Assembly (NCBI GenBank): GCA_033239525.1 | Contig: BSYO01000014.1 | Location: 7,420,536-7,484,535, forward strand | Origin: Nepenthes gracilis | Lineage: Eukaryota > Streptophyta > Magnoliopsida > Caryophyllales > Nepenthaceae | Direction of reading: 5' to 3' | Length of the DNA: 64,000 nt | Shown here: positions 1 through 11,950 of the stretch, one piece after another | How positions within the stretch are numbered: position 1 is the first letter of the stretch | Layout: the number at the start of each line of letters is the position of its first letter | Notes under the pieces: generated by a model | Databases searched by the model: none | Told to the model about the DNA's origin: nothing | What the model saw: the letters and a program-made list of their open reading frames with translations, nothing else | Translations under genes and position numbers: made by a program

Positions 1-1123
1 GAAGAGAAAGATTACAACTTTTGTGGGAAGATGCTTGATTTGTCAACAAGTAAAAGCCAAACATAAAAAGCTGTAGGTCTTTCGCAATCGACACTAAACC
101 CTTGTTGGAAATGAGAGCATATAACAATGGAATTTTTTATTGCGTTTACCAGGAACATTGAGGAATCATGATGCAATTTGGACAATCATTGATCAGTATG
201 AGAATGACTTTTTTAAAGGATCGTTTGGCAAGGTTGTATATAAACAAGATAGTGAGACTTGATGGAATCTCAGCTTTAATTGTATCATATCGAGATCCAA
301 TGTTCATATCGAAGTTTTGGATTAGCTTACATCTGGAGTTGAATACTGACTTTAAGTTTAGCACAACTTAACATCCCTAAACAAATGATCAATCGGAATG
401 GACGATCCAAATTTTGGAGAATATATTAAGAGTTTCAATTTTAGAGATAAAAAGAAATTGGGACTACTCACCGCTCGCAAGCTGAATTTGTCTATAATAA
501 TAGCTATAAAACAAGCATCAATATGGCTCCTCTTGAAGCAATTTATATAAGAAAACATCAATCCCCAATTCATTGGAAAAAAATCAAAGATGGGAAACTC
601 TTTAAACCAGACGTAATTCAGGAGACGTTGGATAAAATTTATTTGATATGAGATTGGCATCAAGTTGTTCAAAGCCGACAAATGAGCTATATAGATCATA
701 GAAGGTCCGAGTTGAGTTTTTGACGTTAAGATAATATATTTTTGAAGATATTGTCATCAAAAGGAGTTTCAATTTGGGTTAAAAGGAAAACTGAAGTAAA
801 GATTCATTGGGTCATTTGAAATATTGAAGAGGATCAGAGAAGTAGCTTATTGATTAGTTTTGCCCTCAAGCTTAGAGGATGTCAACACTATTTTTCATGT
901 ATCAATGCTCTATAAATATGTCCACGACCCCTTGCACATTAATAATATGAACCGTCAATGATCAATCAAGATTTAACATATATCGAGGAACTGGATTTAA
1001 ATATTAGGAGACGAGATCAAGTGCTCCATACAAAGGTTATTCCATTAGTGAAGGTCCTATGGGATAACCACTCATTTGAATAAACAACCCAAGAGAGAAG
1101 ATAAAATATATGGTAGGGAGAAA
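1..1123 (+). pseudogene. Element Z: integrase and chromodomain end of a Tekay-type Ty3/gypsy polyprotein
   Basis: Conceptual translation in shifting frames gives the C-terminal part of a Ty3/gypsy integrase. A CLICQQ-type zinc-finger end lies near 30-55, a core piece (VRLDGIS...SYRDPMF) at 250-310, and the 'MAPLEAIY...SPIHW' segment at 523-580. A chromodomain-like tail follows (YKYVHDPL near 915, then DQVLHTKVIPLVKVLWDNHS at 1016-1078). That tail order is typical of Tekay/Del chromoviruses. There are many stops and frameshifts, so it is dead. The element enters from outside the window, so gag and reverse transcriptase are not seen. A purine run (GGTAGGGAGAAA, 1112-1123) directly before TGTAAG at 1124 looks like the polypurine tract and 3' LTR start. 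Family is confident; exact boundaries are not. Confidence 0.75.
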
Positions 1124-1200
1124 TGTAAGATATGAATTCTAAAAGCTTATTTTAATAATGTTTAATTTAATTAATTGGTGAATTGTCAATAACAATTGAC
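1124..1200 (+). repeat. Start of Z 3' LTR, cut by the hAT element
   Basis: TGTAAGATATG follows a polypurine-like run, in the place where the Tekay-type element A has TGTAATACCC after GGAGGGAGAA. Only about 77 bp remain before sequence of hAT type begins. The rest of the LTR probably resumes near 4926. This is an inference from position and style, not from an alignment. Confidence 0.45.
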
Positions 1201-1520
1201 TATGAAGCACAGACACCAATACAGGACATGGACATAATATGATACTAATACGCCGACATGCTATTTTTTACAAATCAAAGATACAACACGTTAGAGATAC
1301 ATAAACTAAAATAATGGTTTATATATTTTTTTAAATAATGAATACTTCTATTTCATAGAAAATGTGAAATAAAGAGATATATTTCTCAAATCTTATACAA
1401 AAAGAAAAAAAAAATTATAGGAAGCAAAGCGATATGTATTCACAGAAGGACAACATTGATACAACCCTCAAAAAGGATAAATATAAAATATCAATGATAA
1501 TTATAAAAAACATATTATTT

Positions 1521-3806
1521 TCAAGATTCCACAACTATATTTCCTTCATTGTTTTCATTTTTATCACTATCATCAGTAAAAACAATGCACTCTAACTTCA
1601 ACTCATCTAATAAAAGGTGTGCAATTTCTAATTCTCCAATATCATCAAGTAGTCAAATACATCTCTACAAATGTTTCACATCTTACTCTCTCCTTGCAAG
1701 TATTGAAGACTCCTTGATAGTAGGCAAAAATTATTATGAATTAAAGCCAAATCTTCAACACATTTTGTGGACAAAGGAGTAAGTACTCAAATTTCTCTCA
1801 CAACATGATGACAAAAATGATTGTACAAATAGTTTTAAAGCTAAAGATTAAAGTAAATGCGCACTTAGACCATAAACAATCTATTAACTTTTTGGATTCA
1901 TACTATAGCGATTACTAATAGAATCAATATCCGCAAATTAATTTATCCTTAGCCAAAAATTGGCAAATTCTATGTTAGCCTTAGCTTGATCTTCTGAATT
2001 AAGAAATTGTATTTTCATACATTTCATCGTTCATTGAAAAATTTTCAAATCTTTGTGTAGAAAAACTCTATTTGGTCTTTCATTAAGCTATTGATTGCTA
2101 TAGTACCTTACAAATTTAATAACAAAAAATCAACTATTAAATTTAAATTCAATTTTATTTAACAAATGTACAACTAGATAATACAAAAGTGGTAAACCAT
2201 AATATTTTAATTATCTTGGATTTAGAAAATGGGTCATACAATGAAGTGGGATATTGTTCTTGTTCCATCGGTCGATAAGAATGTTGTACACCATATCATA
2301 AAATGTAGATAATTCCTCCATCCACCTTTTTTCATGCTTATATATTGTAATCTTCACTTTTTTAATCATGGTATCTCACATGTCATACACTAAGTGAATA
2401 CAAAGCTTGCCCGTGTTACAAGCCATAAGCATATCATATATAGAAGTGGTAAATAAAAGTATATAATCAATCTTATCCTACCAAATGTCATCCAATAGTA
2501 ACTTTTTCATATGTTTAACTTTTCCTATATCATCTTCTTTATACGTTTCCCATTCTTCACTAATAACCAAGGTTTAAAGTGTTGCCTTAATAAGTTTAAA
2601 TCTCTTCAACATAACAATAATTAAGGCAAAACGAGTAGTTACCACCAAAAGCAATTTTAAAGGAACATAATCATTAAATATAGATAATTGTATTGAGTGA
2701 TTCATAATAAAATTCTTGATAAACAAACAATAATCGGGAATTTGTATGATCCGACAACACTCATCAAATACCACTTGATTGTTCTCCATATTCTTTGTGA
2801 CACAAATATTTTACAAAGCGAGATTAAATGTATAGACTACACATGGAGTCCAAAAGATGTGAGGATAAAGTTGATGAATTAATGGCCCGACACCTACACA
2901 ATTCTTTAAATTGTCAGTTGTCACTTGAATAATATTGTTGAAACTTACCTCCTTCATGACTTCATCAAAATAAAGATAAAGTATTTATCTTTCATTTCTT
3001 CTGAATAATCAACTACCTTAAGAAATATAGTACTATTTTCTATCACGGCCATAAAGTTAATCAATGGCCTTCTTTGAGAGCTACTTCATCCATCACTCAC
3101 AATACTCACACCTTTCTCCTTTCATGATCCTTTAATAGGTTGTAATAACTTTTTGATATTAGCTTTTCCTTATTGAAATAATGTAATTCTCAACATATTA
3201 TATCCAGGTGATAAATAACCCACAAGTGAGTTATTGGCCGTAAAGGTAAAAGACTTCACATAATATAGGTTCCTTACTAAGTAAAATGGTAAGCCGGTGG
3301 AATTTTCTAACAATCTCAACATGCAATTGAAAATGTATTATTTTGTTGAAAGCTTTTGAAATAGAATTAGAAGATGTACCTCCACTTACATTTATCTTTC
3401 TCCCCTTTAGATCATACTTTCCAAGAACAAAACTCCCCATTGAAGATTAAGTTTGGAGAGATCCTACACTGTCCAATAATACTTGGTTGGGCAAAGAGAC
3501 CTTTTTTGGTGCATTATTTTGCGCTTTTGCCATTGCATCGCTTTTCATTTTTTATATTTTTGCTATACCATTTGATATTATTTTTTAACAAGAACTAGTT
3601 TCCAAACCGAGTAGTTTTAATAAATGAGTACAAACCCTTACGTAAAAACTTTTATTCCATTGATGGCAAAAATTATATTGCCAAGATAGTTTTCCGCCTC
3701 CTTCATCAACATTGTCAGATCTTATAATATATATCCACAAGGGTTTATCATTGTCTTCTTCATTATAAGGTGAAGATGAACTAGTGTCAACCTCAAAAGA
3801 TGACAT
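1521..3806 (-). pseudogene. hAT transposase pseudogene (BED finger, DUF659-like core, dimerisation tail)
   Basis: Read on the minus strand from ATG at 3806, the N-terminus holds a BED-type zinc-finger region (KPLWIYI...NFCHQ...CTHLLKL). One finger cysteine appears replaced by tyrosine. A stretch near 3231-3400 matches the hAT pattern 'KAFN...H.EI.R.FH...L'. Further on come TTDNLKNCVGVG and FWTPCVVYTFNLAL (about 2790-2900), then FALIIVMLKRFKLIKATL (2574-2640). The C-terminal part keeps EDQAKANIEFANFW (about 1950-2010) and ends with DIGELEIAHLLLDELKLECI before TGA at 1521-1523. About 760 codons is normal for plant hAT transposases. Several stops and frameshifts make it inactive. Family assignment rests on the colinear order of these blocks. 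Confidence 0.8.
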
Positions 3807-3995
3807 ATTAACAATCTATTAAAGAAACAAATAAATAATTAATACAATATTTCTTTATAAAACTAAAAATATATATATTATACATTAATAAATTATTTAT
3901 AAATTATAATACAAAAGATATTTCTGAACTTAAAAAAAAAATACGTTCAATATAGTATGTTACAAATTATAATAAATTGTTAATGTATAATAACA

Positions 3996-4051
3996 GTATA
4001 TTACTATTACTGTATATTATGCAATAATAGTATACAGTAACAGTAATATAC
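3996..4051. repeat. 21-bp inverted repeat with 14-nt loop
   Basis: Arm 3996-4016 is complementary to arm 4031-4051 with one mismatch; the loop is 4017-4030. The surroundings are very AT-rich. It lies upstream of the hAT transposase start, inside the element. Confidence 0.8.
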
Positions 4052-4680
4052 TATTACAGCATATTATACAATATAGTATCTTGTCTATTACGATAAAAAC
4101 AATAAAATATATAGTACATAGAAACATTATATTAAATAATATTATAGCAATAAAATAATATTGTAACAAATAATTAATAACATTATAAAATAATATATAT
4201 AAAATTCAAAAGCAAATGAAGAAGCATTTCAAAATCTAGGATTCGAAAGTGAGAAGAATATATTCAAAATCCCATTCTAGTATTCAAAAACTAGAAAGAA
4301 GGATTTCAAAATTAAATTCTAGGGTTCGAAAACAATAATATATACTGTTACTTAACAATTATTTTACCTTCGTGTTCGACTTCTCTCTCTATCCGATCGT
4401 GTCCTGTGGCTGAAAAAACAATAATTGAATCCTACGTGAGTCGAGAGTGTGAGAAAATTAGAAGTGAGGAGTGGCGACTGTATTCGAAGTTGGGATCCTA
4501 ATCTGCGGCTTTTTGACAGAATAGAAGTGAAGAGAGATGAAACGCTGGGAAGGGTAAGGACTTTTTAATTTTAATGAATAAAATCTGGCTACTTATTGTA
4601 TTTTATGAATTTATAGAAAAAGCCCACAACTTTCATAATTTATCAAATGGCCCATAATTTTTAAGAAATTATAAAATTAT

Positions 4681-4925
4681 CTAATATATCCAAAACGTGT
4701 TGCAACGTGTCCGAAATGCGACCATAATGTGTCGAACGGTTCCGAAGCAAGTCCAAACGCATTGGAACGTGTCTAGAGCGTATCCAAAACATGTCAAAAT
4801 ATATTCGGACCGTGTCCAAAACGTGTCAAAATAAAAAAATAAATTAACACACGTCAGAGTATGTCCGACAACTCTGACACATGTCCCAAAGTGTCCAGGG
4901 CGTATCAGTGTCTGATACATGTCGA
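4681..4925. repeat. hAT subterminal motif cluster (GTGTCC / ACGTGTC)
   Basis: More than a dozen copies or near-copies of (A)CGTGTC, GTGTCC and GTCCAAA(A)C occur in about 245 bp, many at 11-24 bp spacing. hAT transposases usually bind short repeated motifs near the element ends. The opposite end (1205-1260) has the complementary GACAC/GGACA words. A transposase-binding role is inferred. Confidence 0.55.
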
Positions 4926-6860
4926 ACATTGACATTTTAAGCCTGAAAGAATATCCGTACTTCTTAGTTAATTGAGAAGTTGAGTCAAAAGTTAAGTATT
5001 AGACTAAGGTAAGTTGGGCCAAGTGGTGCTTGACGAGTGCTTAACCCACAAATTAGCATGTTTTAGACAGAATGTACGTGCCTAAAATGCACTCAAGTAA
5101 TGCATGTACATGATTGAACCAAAAATGTTGGTGCATGATGGGTACATGTTCGCGGTACGGATTTAGCCTCAGCGCATGATCCGTACATGATTGGTGCACA
5201 TGCAATAGTTTTTTATAAATAGGTTCTTTGGCTGATTTTAACTCATTTTTGTTAGAATACTTAGAGAAGACAAAAAAAGAGAAGAGGAAAAGAGAGAGAG
5301 AGAAGGAGAAGGTGAAATTAAGGAGATTTCGAGCAACCTTTTGGTAAAATAAGTAAAAGTAAGTTCATCTAAGCCTTTTCTTCTTTTATTGCTGATCTTT
5401 TTTACAACTCCTTCAATATTTCTTATTCTAATGCTCATTCGTGCACTATTTTTGTACTTAAACTGATTTTACTTTGCATGCATGTAATTCTATTCCCATT
5501 TAATAAAATTTTACAAAGCTCATGCCTTAAATTTATGAAAATCATATTTAAGTATTGAAATTTCTGTATAAATGTTATTGCATGTCTTTAAATTTCACAT
5601 ATATGTCTCTTCATATCAATAATTTCTATACTATTGTTCTTACATGCCTTTAAATTTTATATATTTGTTCTTGCATACTTTCCATTTGCAAGAAATTAAT
5701 GAAATACATAAACTATGTTGTATTCTTGAAATTCTCTGCATAAATAATATTATCTGTTATAAATTTTCCTGCATGACACATGTTTAAAAGAAAATTGATC
5801 AAAACTCTACTTAAACTGATAAAAGAATTAGTTTCTCTACCATGAAAAAATAAGTGTATATTTGTTTTTTTGTGTAGAATTTTCAATTTTGATCAAATAA
5901 ATATCATGGTATAAAAATGACTAAATATGTGCAGAGATATCGTAATATATTATTAAGAAATCGAAGGTCTAACCTAACAGGTGAAAAAAGTTGTATTTGA
6001 CCCCGATTATAATGAATGATATGTAGTCGGCCCATACAATGATCATGAATAGAGGCATTTGGCCTTTGGCTATGTTGAAATAATCACAACCAAAACTTCG
6101 ATATTCACCTTTTTATTAATAAAATCATCACTGATCTTTAGTTCCTTATATGTTAGTATGATTTTTATGTATGTCATGTTTTTATACGTATCACATGATT
6201 TCTAGCATGACTCTGCATTCGCATAGTTTTTTGACATATTTGATTATTAGTATACGACTTTTACATATTTTATCGAGAATTTGATAATATCAGCATTCAG
6301 GTTTTGATCATGACATTATCCCAAATATGTTCGTTCGATATATATCCACATATAATATTTATATATCATTTATTAAGCATTAGGCCCATTATTACCTCTA
6401 TTTTACTAATCTTTTAGATTAGATAGCTTGGATAAACTTCCAAAGACTATTAGACGTGGAAAAACTTTCAAAGAATAGTGATTGGGATGTTTAGACTATT
6501 GAAATGAAATTTTTTAAAGTGTCGGATTGACAGCTTTTATTTGTGTCACTAAATGTTTGTACATGGCCACCGGCCAATAATGATAATGTTTAAGTTGGAA
6601 TCAAAACATTTTTGAAGCTTGTTGTTAATACTCTAATTTTAGATTAAAATATTTTTCATTATTGGATTAAATCAATAGTTGTTGAGTTTTGGAGCCACTT
6701 TTGAGTATAATATTTGGATCCTATGATTGATCATTATTTTATTATTTGAACCATTTAATAGTATTTGATATAGATTTATATCCCATTATTCATTGAATTC
6801 AAATATGTTGAATTAAATAATTGATTTTTGATCCTAAATTTAGAGTCTTATTTTGAAATA
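4926..6860 (+). repeat. Probable remainder of Z 3' LTR (Tekay-type, promoter-like)
   Basis: No coding capacity. A TATAAAT box (5214-5220) is preceded by a cluster of GTACATG/TGCATG words (5096-5205) and followed by a GA-rich leader (5263-5325), the U3-R layout of the other gypsy LTRs here. Later text (5990-6070) resembles the middle part of Del/Tekay LTRs. The right end was not found, so 6860 is approximate. It may be a solo LTR, or the part of Z's LTR displaced by the hAT element. Confidence 0.4.
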
Positions 6861-8404
6861 ATTAATGGTTATGAAATAAGTAAATTCAATTTTGGGCCGA
6901 GGACATGACAATAGTATACATTTAGCCTTAACTTTTTTTGTTTTTTTTGGATGAAATAAATGGCTTTTAACCACTGATAAATTTGCCAATAAGTTTTGGC
7001 ACAATGATAGAGCTGTCACCATGTGTAACCTAATAGAACACTTACATATAATGTAATATAAGATTATGTACAATAAATACAAAGTGGTTCAGTCCTTGCA
7101 GTAGTTTGTGCCAGTGCCACATGATCAAACCCTTCATTTTGTTTTATCTTTTATTTTATATGTGGTACTTCAAAATTACAATGAATGGCTTAGTATGAAT
7201 ATCCATATCAGAGAAAGTCAATCTTCAATTATAACCATCTCATCTTCACAGCAATTTTTCCAATCTTAAAAGTAAGAAACAAAAATTTTATTATGAGAGA
7301 ATCAAAAGGAATCCACAAACCAACTAAATTCATACAACTGCAGTAAAAGAGGGAGGAGAGAAACAAAGAAGGAAAATTACTTAAAAAAAGAAGAATTTCA
7401 AGCACTCGACTCTGCATTGCAAAGAGCCGGCCTTGTTAAGATGGGGCCTAAGTCCCCATGAACTCCTTCCCACTAAGACGCCAAATATACAGCCAATGCA
7501 GAGCCACTATCATTATTGCAGGAAGCTTGCTAGCATACCTTGCAGAATTTTATGTTGGAAAAAACCAAAGAAACCTTGGACAGACAATTTGCTAAATCCA
7601 AAGAATTTTATGGAAACACCACAAATTTAAAGTCCTAACCCACCAGTATCCATAAACGGATCACGAATGATTCTAGACAAAGTAGAGAGGAAACTCAAAA
7701 GGTGTCAGCAAGGACAATGACATTCTTCAGATGTCATGTTGCAGAATGACAGCCAGTTATCAACTTTGACACCTATCGTAGACAATAAACAGCTATAACA
7801 GCCAGTCTATCTATCGCTTATTTGATGGCCAAGACTCTCCTTTGAAGGTTCTTTTCGATGCCTTCAGGCAAATTAAAGGGTTAAATTTTATCTCCCAAAG
7901 TAAAGAAAATATATTATCACTTAATTCAAATCCAACTGAATAGATCAACAGTGAAGCAATCACATTTATTGTTCAACCTCAAGAAGGGTTCATACTACAT
8001 AAGAGGCTAGAATATTGAAAACAAAATCACAAAATGAAGCTGATTCGACGATACAAAATGACATAAAGTGGACTGCAATATTATAACTTGAAGACCATAA
8101 CGTGGAGAAGCTCAAAGGTGGATCTACAGAGCGGTAGAAGCCCATTAGATCCAATGATCTTAACCCATGTCAATGCAAACATGAAACAACTTCAAATATT
8201 TCAATTTCGTCTAATTAACCACAACAACTCAGATGGCCAGAGCTATCAAATCCAGGACATCCGCAGGCAACTCCTAATGGACCACGTATCAAAATATGAT
8301 TGGCTAATTACTAAACCTTGAATCCAGATCAAAACAATGTGATAGATTATAATATAGTGTATATAAAATTCATCCGTAAAAAAAAAAATTAAGGACAGCT
8401 ATAC
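6861..8404 (-). other. Non-coding stretch, possibly an intron of the GEM-like gene
   Basis: Short ORFs occur but none resembles a known protein. The stretch lies directly downstream (minus strand) of the exon-2 donor at 8404. On the minus strand, pyrimidine-rich tracts ending in CAG occur, for example near 7335-7345. No exon matching the next part of a GRAM-domain protein was found here or further down to position 1. Confidence 0.35.
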
Positions 8405-8989
8405 AGTGTTGCCAAGTATTTCCAGCGAGATCCACAGCTTTCTTAGTAGCCCCCCGCACGTTGCTTCCCCATCTTCCAAGCACATTTCGAGCACCACCAA
8501 TCCTCTCTGTTAACACGAAAGTCACACACTTAACGAAATGCAGACCTTTTAAATATGTTTTCCCATACTAAATCCAAAAATTTTCAGCTATTCAAAATTC
8601 ATCTAATGATCCAATTTGTAACGAAAAGAGAAAGAAGGAGCATGTAAGTACTTTTTTTGGACAAATAAATGTAAGTTACCTTTGAGAGATGTAGAAGGGG
8701 AAGGAGAAGAGGAATGCGAGACATAAGGATTCGATCCGCTAGTGTACGAGGTCGTATCAGAATCATCAGAGGCCACGTACGTAGATTCCAAAACCAATTG
8801 CTCGCTCCACCCTACCGACTTTTGAGTCGTCACCGCGGTCTTCTTATCCGCATCGTTGACCCCCGACTTCGTATCTCCGTTCGATCCGTCCCCCACCGCT
8901 TCGCAGTCCACTTTCGGGGGCATATCCTGAGCCGAATCTTCCAAATCGGAAGCATTCTTTTGTATCTGATCGCGGCCCGTTTGTTCCAT
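8405..8989 (-). CDS. GEM-like GRAM-domain protein, exons 1-2 only (partial host gene)
   Basis: Exon 1 runs from ATG at 8989 to 8680 and encodes a polar, Ser/Asp-rich N-terminus ending SNPYVSHSSSPSPSTSLK, with a donor CAAAG|GTAACT. Exon 2 is 8506-8405 after an acceptor AACAG; it encodes RIGGARNVLGRWGSNVRG and then ATKKAVDLAGNTWQH, and ends at a donor T|GTATAG. Phases agree: exon 1 ends phase 1, and exon 2 is 102 nt. The block 'LG(R/K)WG...ATKKA..LAGN.WQH' just before the GRAM domain is a signature of the plant GEM (GL2-expression modulator) / ABA-responsive GRAM family. These are cytoplasmic or membrane-associated proteins linked to hormone response and epidermal patterning. The GRAM-domain exons are not in the window, so the gene is either truncated or has an intron longer than 8 kb. 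It is the only likely host gene here. Confidence 0.72.
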
Positions 8990-9594
8990 CAGTAACGGGC
9001 AAGTATACTGGCGCGTGGTTGTGAATATCCTTCGGTTCCCCGATTGAAGTACTGAAACGGCGACGATAGGGTTGTAGCAAGAAGCGAACGCGGGAAATGA
9101 GTGAAGGAAATTGATCGGGGGAACTCCATGCGGACGGAACGCACGCAGGACTGCATAATTTTGGCTTATCCGACATGCTATTATCTGATTTTTGCATAAA
9201 TTACGGACCCATTCACAGAGATAGGTTTTGATTCGCCATCTCCCTCTGTCTCTCTCTCAAGCTATGAACACAGGTGCAACCAAGAGCGCACTGTCTCGTG
9301 TTAGTATATGAAGGCTACTACGATGCTCCAATCATTTCTGTTTTCTGTGCATTGACTAAATATTAAAATTCAAGAAATAAAAAATAAAAGTTACATTAAA
9401 TTCTTATGATAGTTATTCTTTTTTTTATCCATTATTTTTAAATTTTAACCTTTCAATATATTTTTTTTATAAAAAAAAGTCAAAATTGGTAGGAGGACAA
9501 TAATACTTATCCGCGTGAATATGACACCCTATAAATAAAATTACAAGCATAAAATATGAGAAGTTTTATTATTTGCTGTAATAGTTAAGTGGCT
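8990..9594 (-). other. Upstream region of the GEM-like gene, up to the copia insertion
   Basis: Likely 5' UTR and promoter. An upstream ATG frame (from 9197) overlaps exon 1 out of frame. A GA-rich run on the minus strand (9238-9262) is typical of plant leaders. No clear TATA box was found. Beyond 9360 the sequence is AT-rich up to the copia LTR at 9595, about 600 bp upstream of the start codon. Confidence 0.4.
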
Positions 9595-10443
9595 TGTATT
9601 GGCGGACAATGGGCGGCTTACTGACCAAGATACAAGAACAATCCCTTTGTTAGCCGAAATAGGCGGCTAACTGACAAGGCACACAAGCACTGTAAAGTAG
9701 AGGTAAGAGAAGAGAAATGAATATCAAATTTTATGTGGAAAATCTTTCCGAAATAAGGAAAAAATTACGGGACACTAAATCCACAAAGGATCACTAAGTA
9801 TGAGAACAAATTACATGAGACAAAAAATAAGAACAGAACAAAGTAAACAAAGTCCTCACACTTCGTTTTCACTCACAGCTCTCTTTCTTTTCACTTTTTC
9901 TCCTCTCTGTTTTACACACTCTTCTCTCTACTTATCCGGTGTCTTCTCATTCTCTTCCTTCTATCACACTTGCTGAATGTGCATATACACACATATATAT
10001 ACATGTCCCCCACCATAATCTAGCTTGGTGGTTGGTACTCAACTTTTAAGGTCTGCATACATGCGCACGCCCTGTCCTGCAGCAGGCGGCGCATACCTGC
10101 TCCTGCAAACCGATCAACCTTTGGAGTTCCGAGAATGATGTCTACCAACTACCTAATCAAGTAGGTTAACTGTACACCTTTTGGGATATGACAGTCATTC
10201 AGTTCTTCCATATTCAGCCAGTCAACCACACCGTTGATCGGTTGAAGTAGTCCGTCCCGCCTCCTTAGCAGAGCCAGTCGACTTTTTCGGTCAACATATT
10301 GACCGACAGAATTGACCGTCCAAAAGATTCTGGTCAACATAGTTAATCGGAATTCCTTCCTCTTAGAACACATACGTGCTCCGTAAAAGTCTTTCGGTCA
10401 CAAGGACTTCCACACGGGAATGATTCCCAATAAATTTCTCTCA
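9595..10443 (-). repeat. Copia Y 3' LTR
   Basis: Starts (plus sense) TGTATTGGCGGACAA and ends TTTCTCTCA, pairing with 14457-15328. It contains a cluster of TTGACC/GGTCAA words at 10256-10345. The RNase H stop codon (10441-10443) overlaps its edge. Confidence 0.85.
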
Positions 10444-10940
10444 CAACCGTGAGGAAGTTAAATCCATCATCTCGGCTAGCCTGTAGCATGCTTCATTCTT
10501 CCCCTTCGATAGAGTCTTAGTCATCATATCTGTCCCGTTCTCTTCAGTGTCAATCTTTTCTAGTGACAGTAGACCGGCTTCCAATACATCTCTCACCCAA
10601 TAATATAGCACAATAATATGCTTTAATCTGAAATGGAGTGAGGAGTTCTTACAGCGACGAATAGCACTCTGGCTGTCATAGAATACCACATACATTTTCA
10701 ATTCAAGGCTCAGTTCCTGAACGAATTTCTTCATCCACAACATCTCCTTACAAGCTTCTGTCACGGTAATGTACTCGACCTTTGTAGTAGAAAAGCAACA
10801 CATTTTTGTAACTTGGACTGTCAGGAAACTGCCCCTCCTGTAAATTTCACCAAGTATCCTGAAGTGGACTTGCAACTGTTAATATCTCCGACCATATCAG
10901 CATCCGAGTAGCCCACCAACTGAGACTTGTCACTCCCAAG
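10441..10940 (-). pseudogene. Copia Y RNase H
   Basis: The minus-strand translation shows the copia RNase H path: YSDADMVGDINSCKSTSGYL (about 10865-10925), then after a frameshift TKVEYITVTEACKEMLWMKK, FYDSQSAI and EENGTDMMTKTLSKGK. These correspond to the conserved 'SDAD..G....KSTSGY', 'TEAEY.A..EA.KE..W', 'D.QSAI' and 'ADMLTK' blocks of Tnt1-like elements. The frame shifts near 10830-10860. It is the last domain before the LTR, as expected. Confidence 0.85.
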
Positions 10941-11900
10941 ACACAAGTATCTCTTGGAAGTTCCTCGAATATATCTCATAATCCATTTTACCGCGGACCA
11001 ATGCTTCATCCCTAGATTGGATAGAAACTGGTTGACTGTGCCAACAGCATGTGCTATGTCCGACCTAGTGTATATCAGGGCATACATGAGGCTTCCTACG
11101 GCTGAGGAGTAGGAAACGCCTCTCATGTATGCTTTCTCTTCGTCCGAAGATGGAAACTGGTGACTACTCAACTTGTGATAATTTGCAAGTGGAGTGCTGA
11201 CAGGTTTGGACTTATCCATGTTGAATCGTTGGAGCATCTTCTCAAAGTAGTTTTCTTGAGACAGCCATAGTCTCCCTACCTCCCAATCGCGAATGATTCT
11301 AATACCAAGAATCTAGTTTGCTGATCTGAGGTCTTTCATGGCCAAGGATTGCCCAAGTTGCTCCTTCAACATCTTTATCCGAGCACTATTTTGTCCAATA
11401 ATCAACATGTCATCCACGTAAAGGAAAAGGATAACAAAATTGTCTTCTGAAAACCTCTATGTAAAAGCACAGTGATCACAAGTAGTTCGCCGGTATCCTT
11501 GACTAATCATGACAAATTCGAACTTCTTGTACCACTGTCTTGGAGCCCGTTTCAGTCCATACAGACTCTTCCTTAGACGACAGACTAGTTGCTCATTTCC
11601 TTTAGCCTTGAACCCTTCAGGCTGCTCCATATAAATTTCTTCTTCTAGTTCACCATGAAGAAAAGCTGTCCGGACGTCCATCTACTTCACTTCCAGATTT
11701 TAAGTTGCTGCCATTCCCAATACAACCCTTATGGAAGATATTTTCACCATTGGAGCAAAAATCTCACTAAAGTCAACTCCCTTTCATTGACTAAAGCCTT
11801 TCACCACTAGCCGTGCCTTGTATCTCGACTGCATAATGTCTTCGAACGTCTTCAGTTGAAAGACTCACTTGTTCTTTAAGGCTTTCTTCCCATTAGGAAG
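10941..11900 (-). pseudogene. Copia Y reverse transcriptase
   Basis: Two pieces are clear. MDVRTAFLHGELEEEIYMEQ and YGLKRAPRQWYKKF lie at 11457-11681, and the catalytic YVDDMLIIG motif lies at about 11395-11427 in the minus sense. Then DKSKPVSTPLANYHKLS and a long block with AVGSLMYAL...TRSDIAHAVG (11000-11235). Catalytic aspartates are still present, but stops separate the pieces. Confidence 0.85.
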
Positions 11901-11950
11901 CTTGACTAAATCAAATGTGTGATTTTCTTGGAGAGAACACATTTCATCAT

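Larger units (their letters stand above)
1201..4925 (-). mobile_element. Decayed hAT-superfamily DNA transposon
   Basis: The element holds a minus-strand hAT transposase relic (1521-3806). Its ends carry a 13-nt inverted match, CAGACACCAATAC at 1210-1222 against the reverse complement of 4902-4914 (two mismatches), inside wider GACAC/GTGTC-rich subterminal zones. Possible 8-bp target duplications are CAATTGAC (1193-1200) and ACATTGAC (4926-4933), sharing the last six bases. Given the decay these ends are approximate. It appears to sit in the 3' LTR of gypsy element Z. Confidence 0.6.

Noticed and set aside
4240..4330. TTCGAA-type words suggesting a tRNA T-loop
   Set aside because: No matching A-box, acceptor stem or anticodon arm; AT-rich repeated phrases instead.
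8088..8321. Plus frame of 77 codons next to the GEM-like gene
   Set aside because: No recognised domain; lies in a likely intron on the opposite strand.
8844..9197. 117-codon minus-strand frame overlapping GEM-like exon 1
   Set aside because: Out of frame with the exon that carries the NPYVS motif and leads in phase to exon 2; treated as an upstream ATG frame in the leader.
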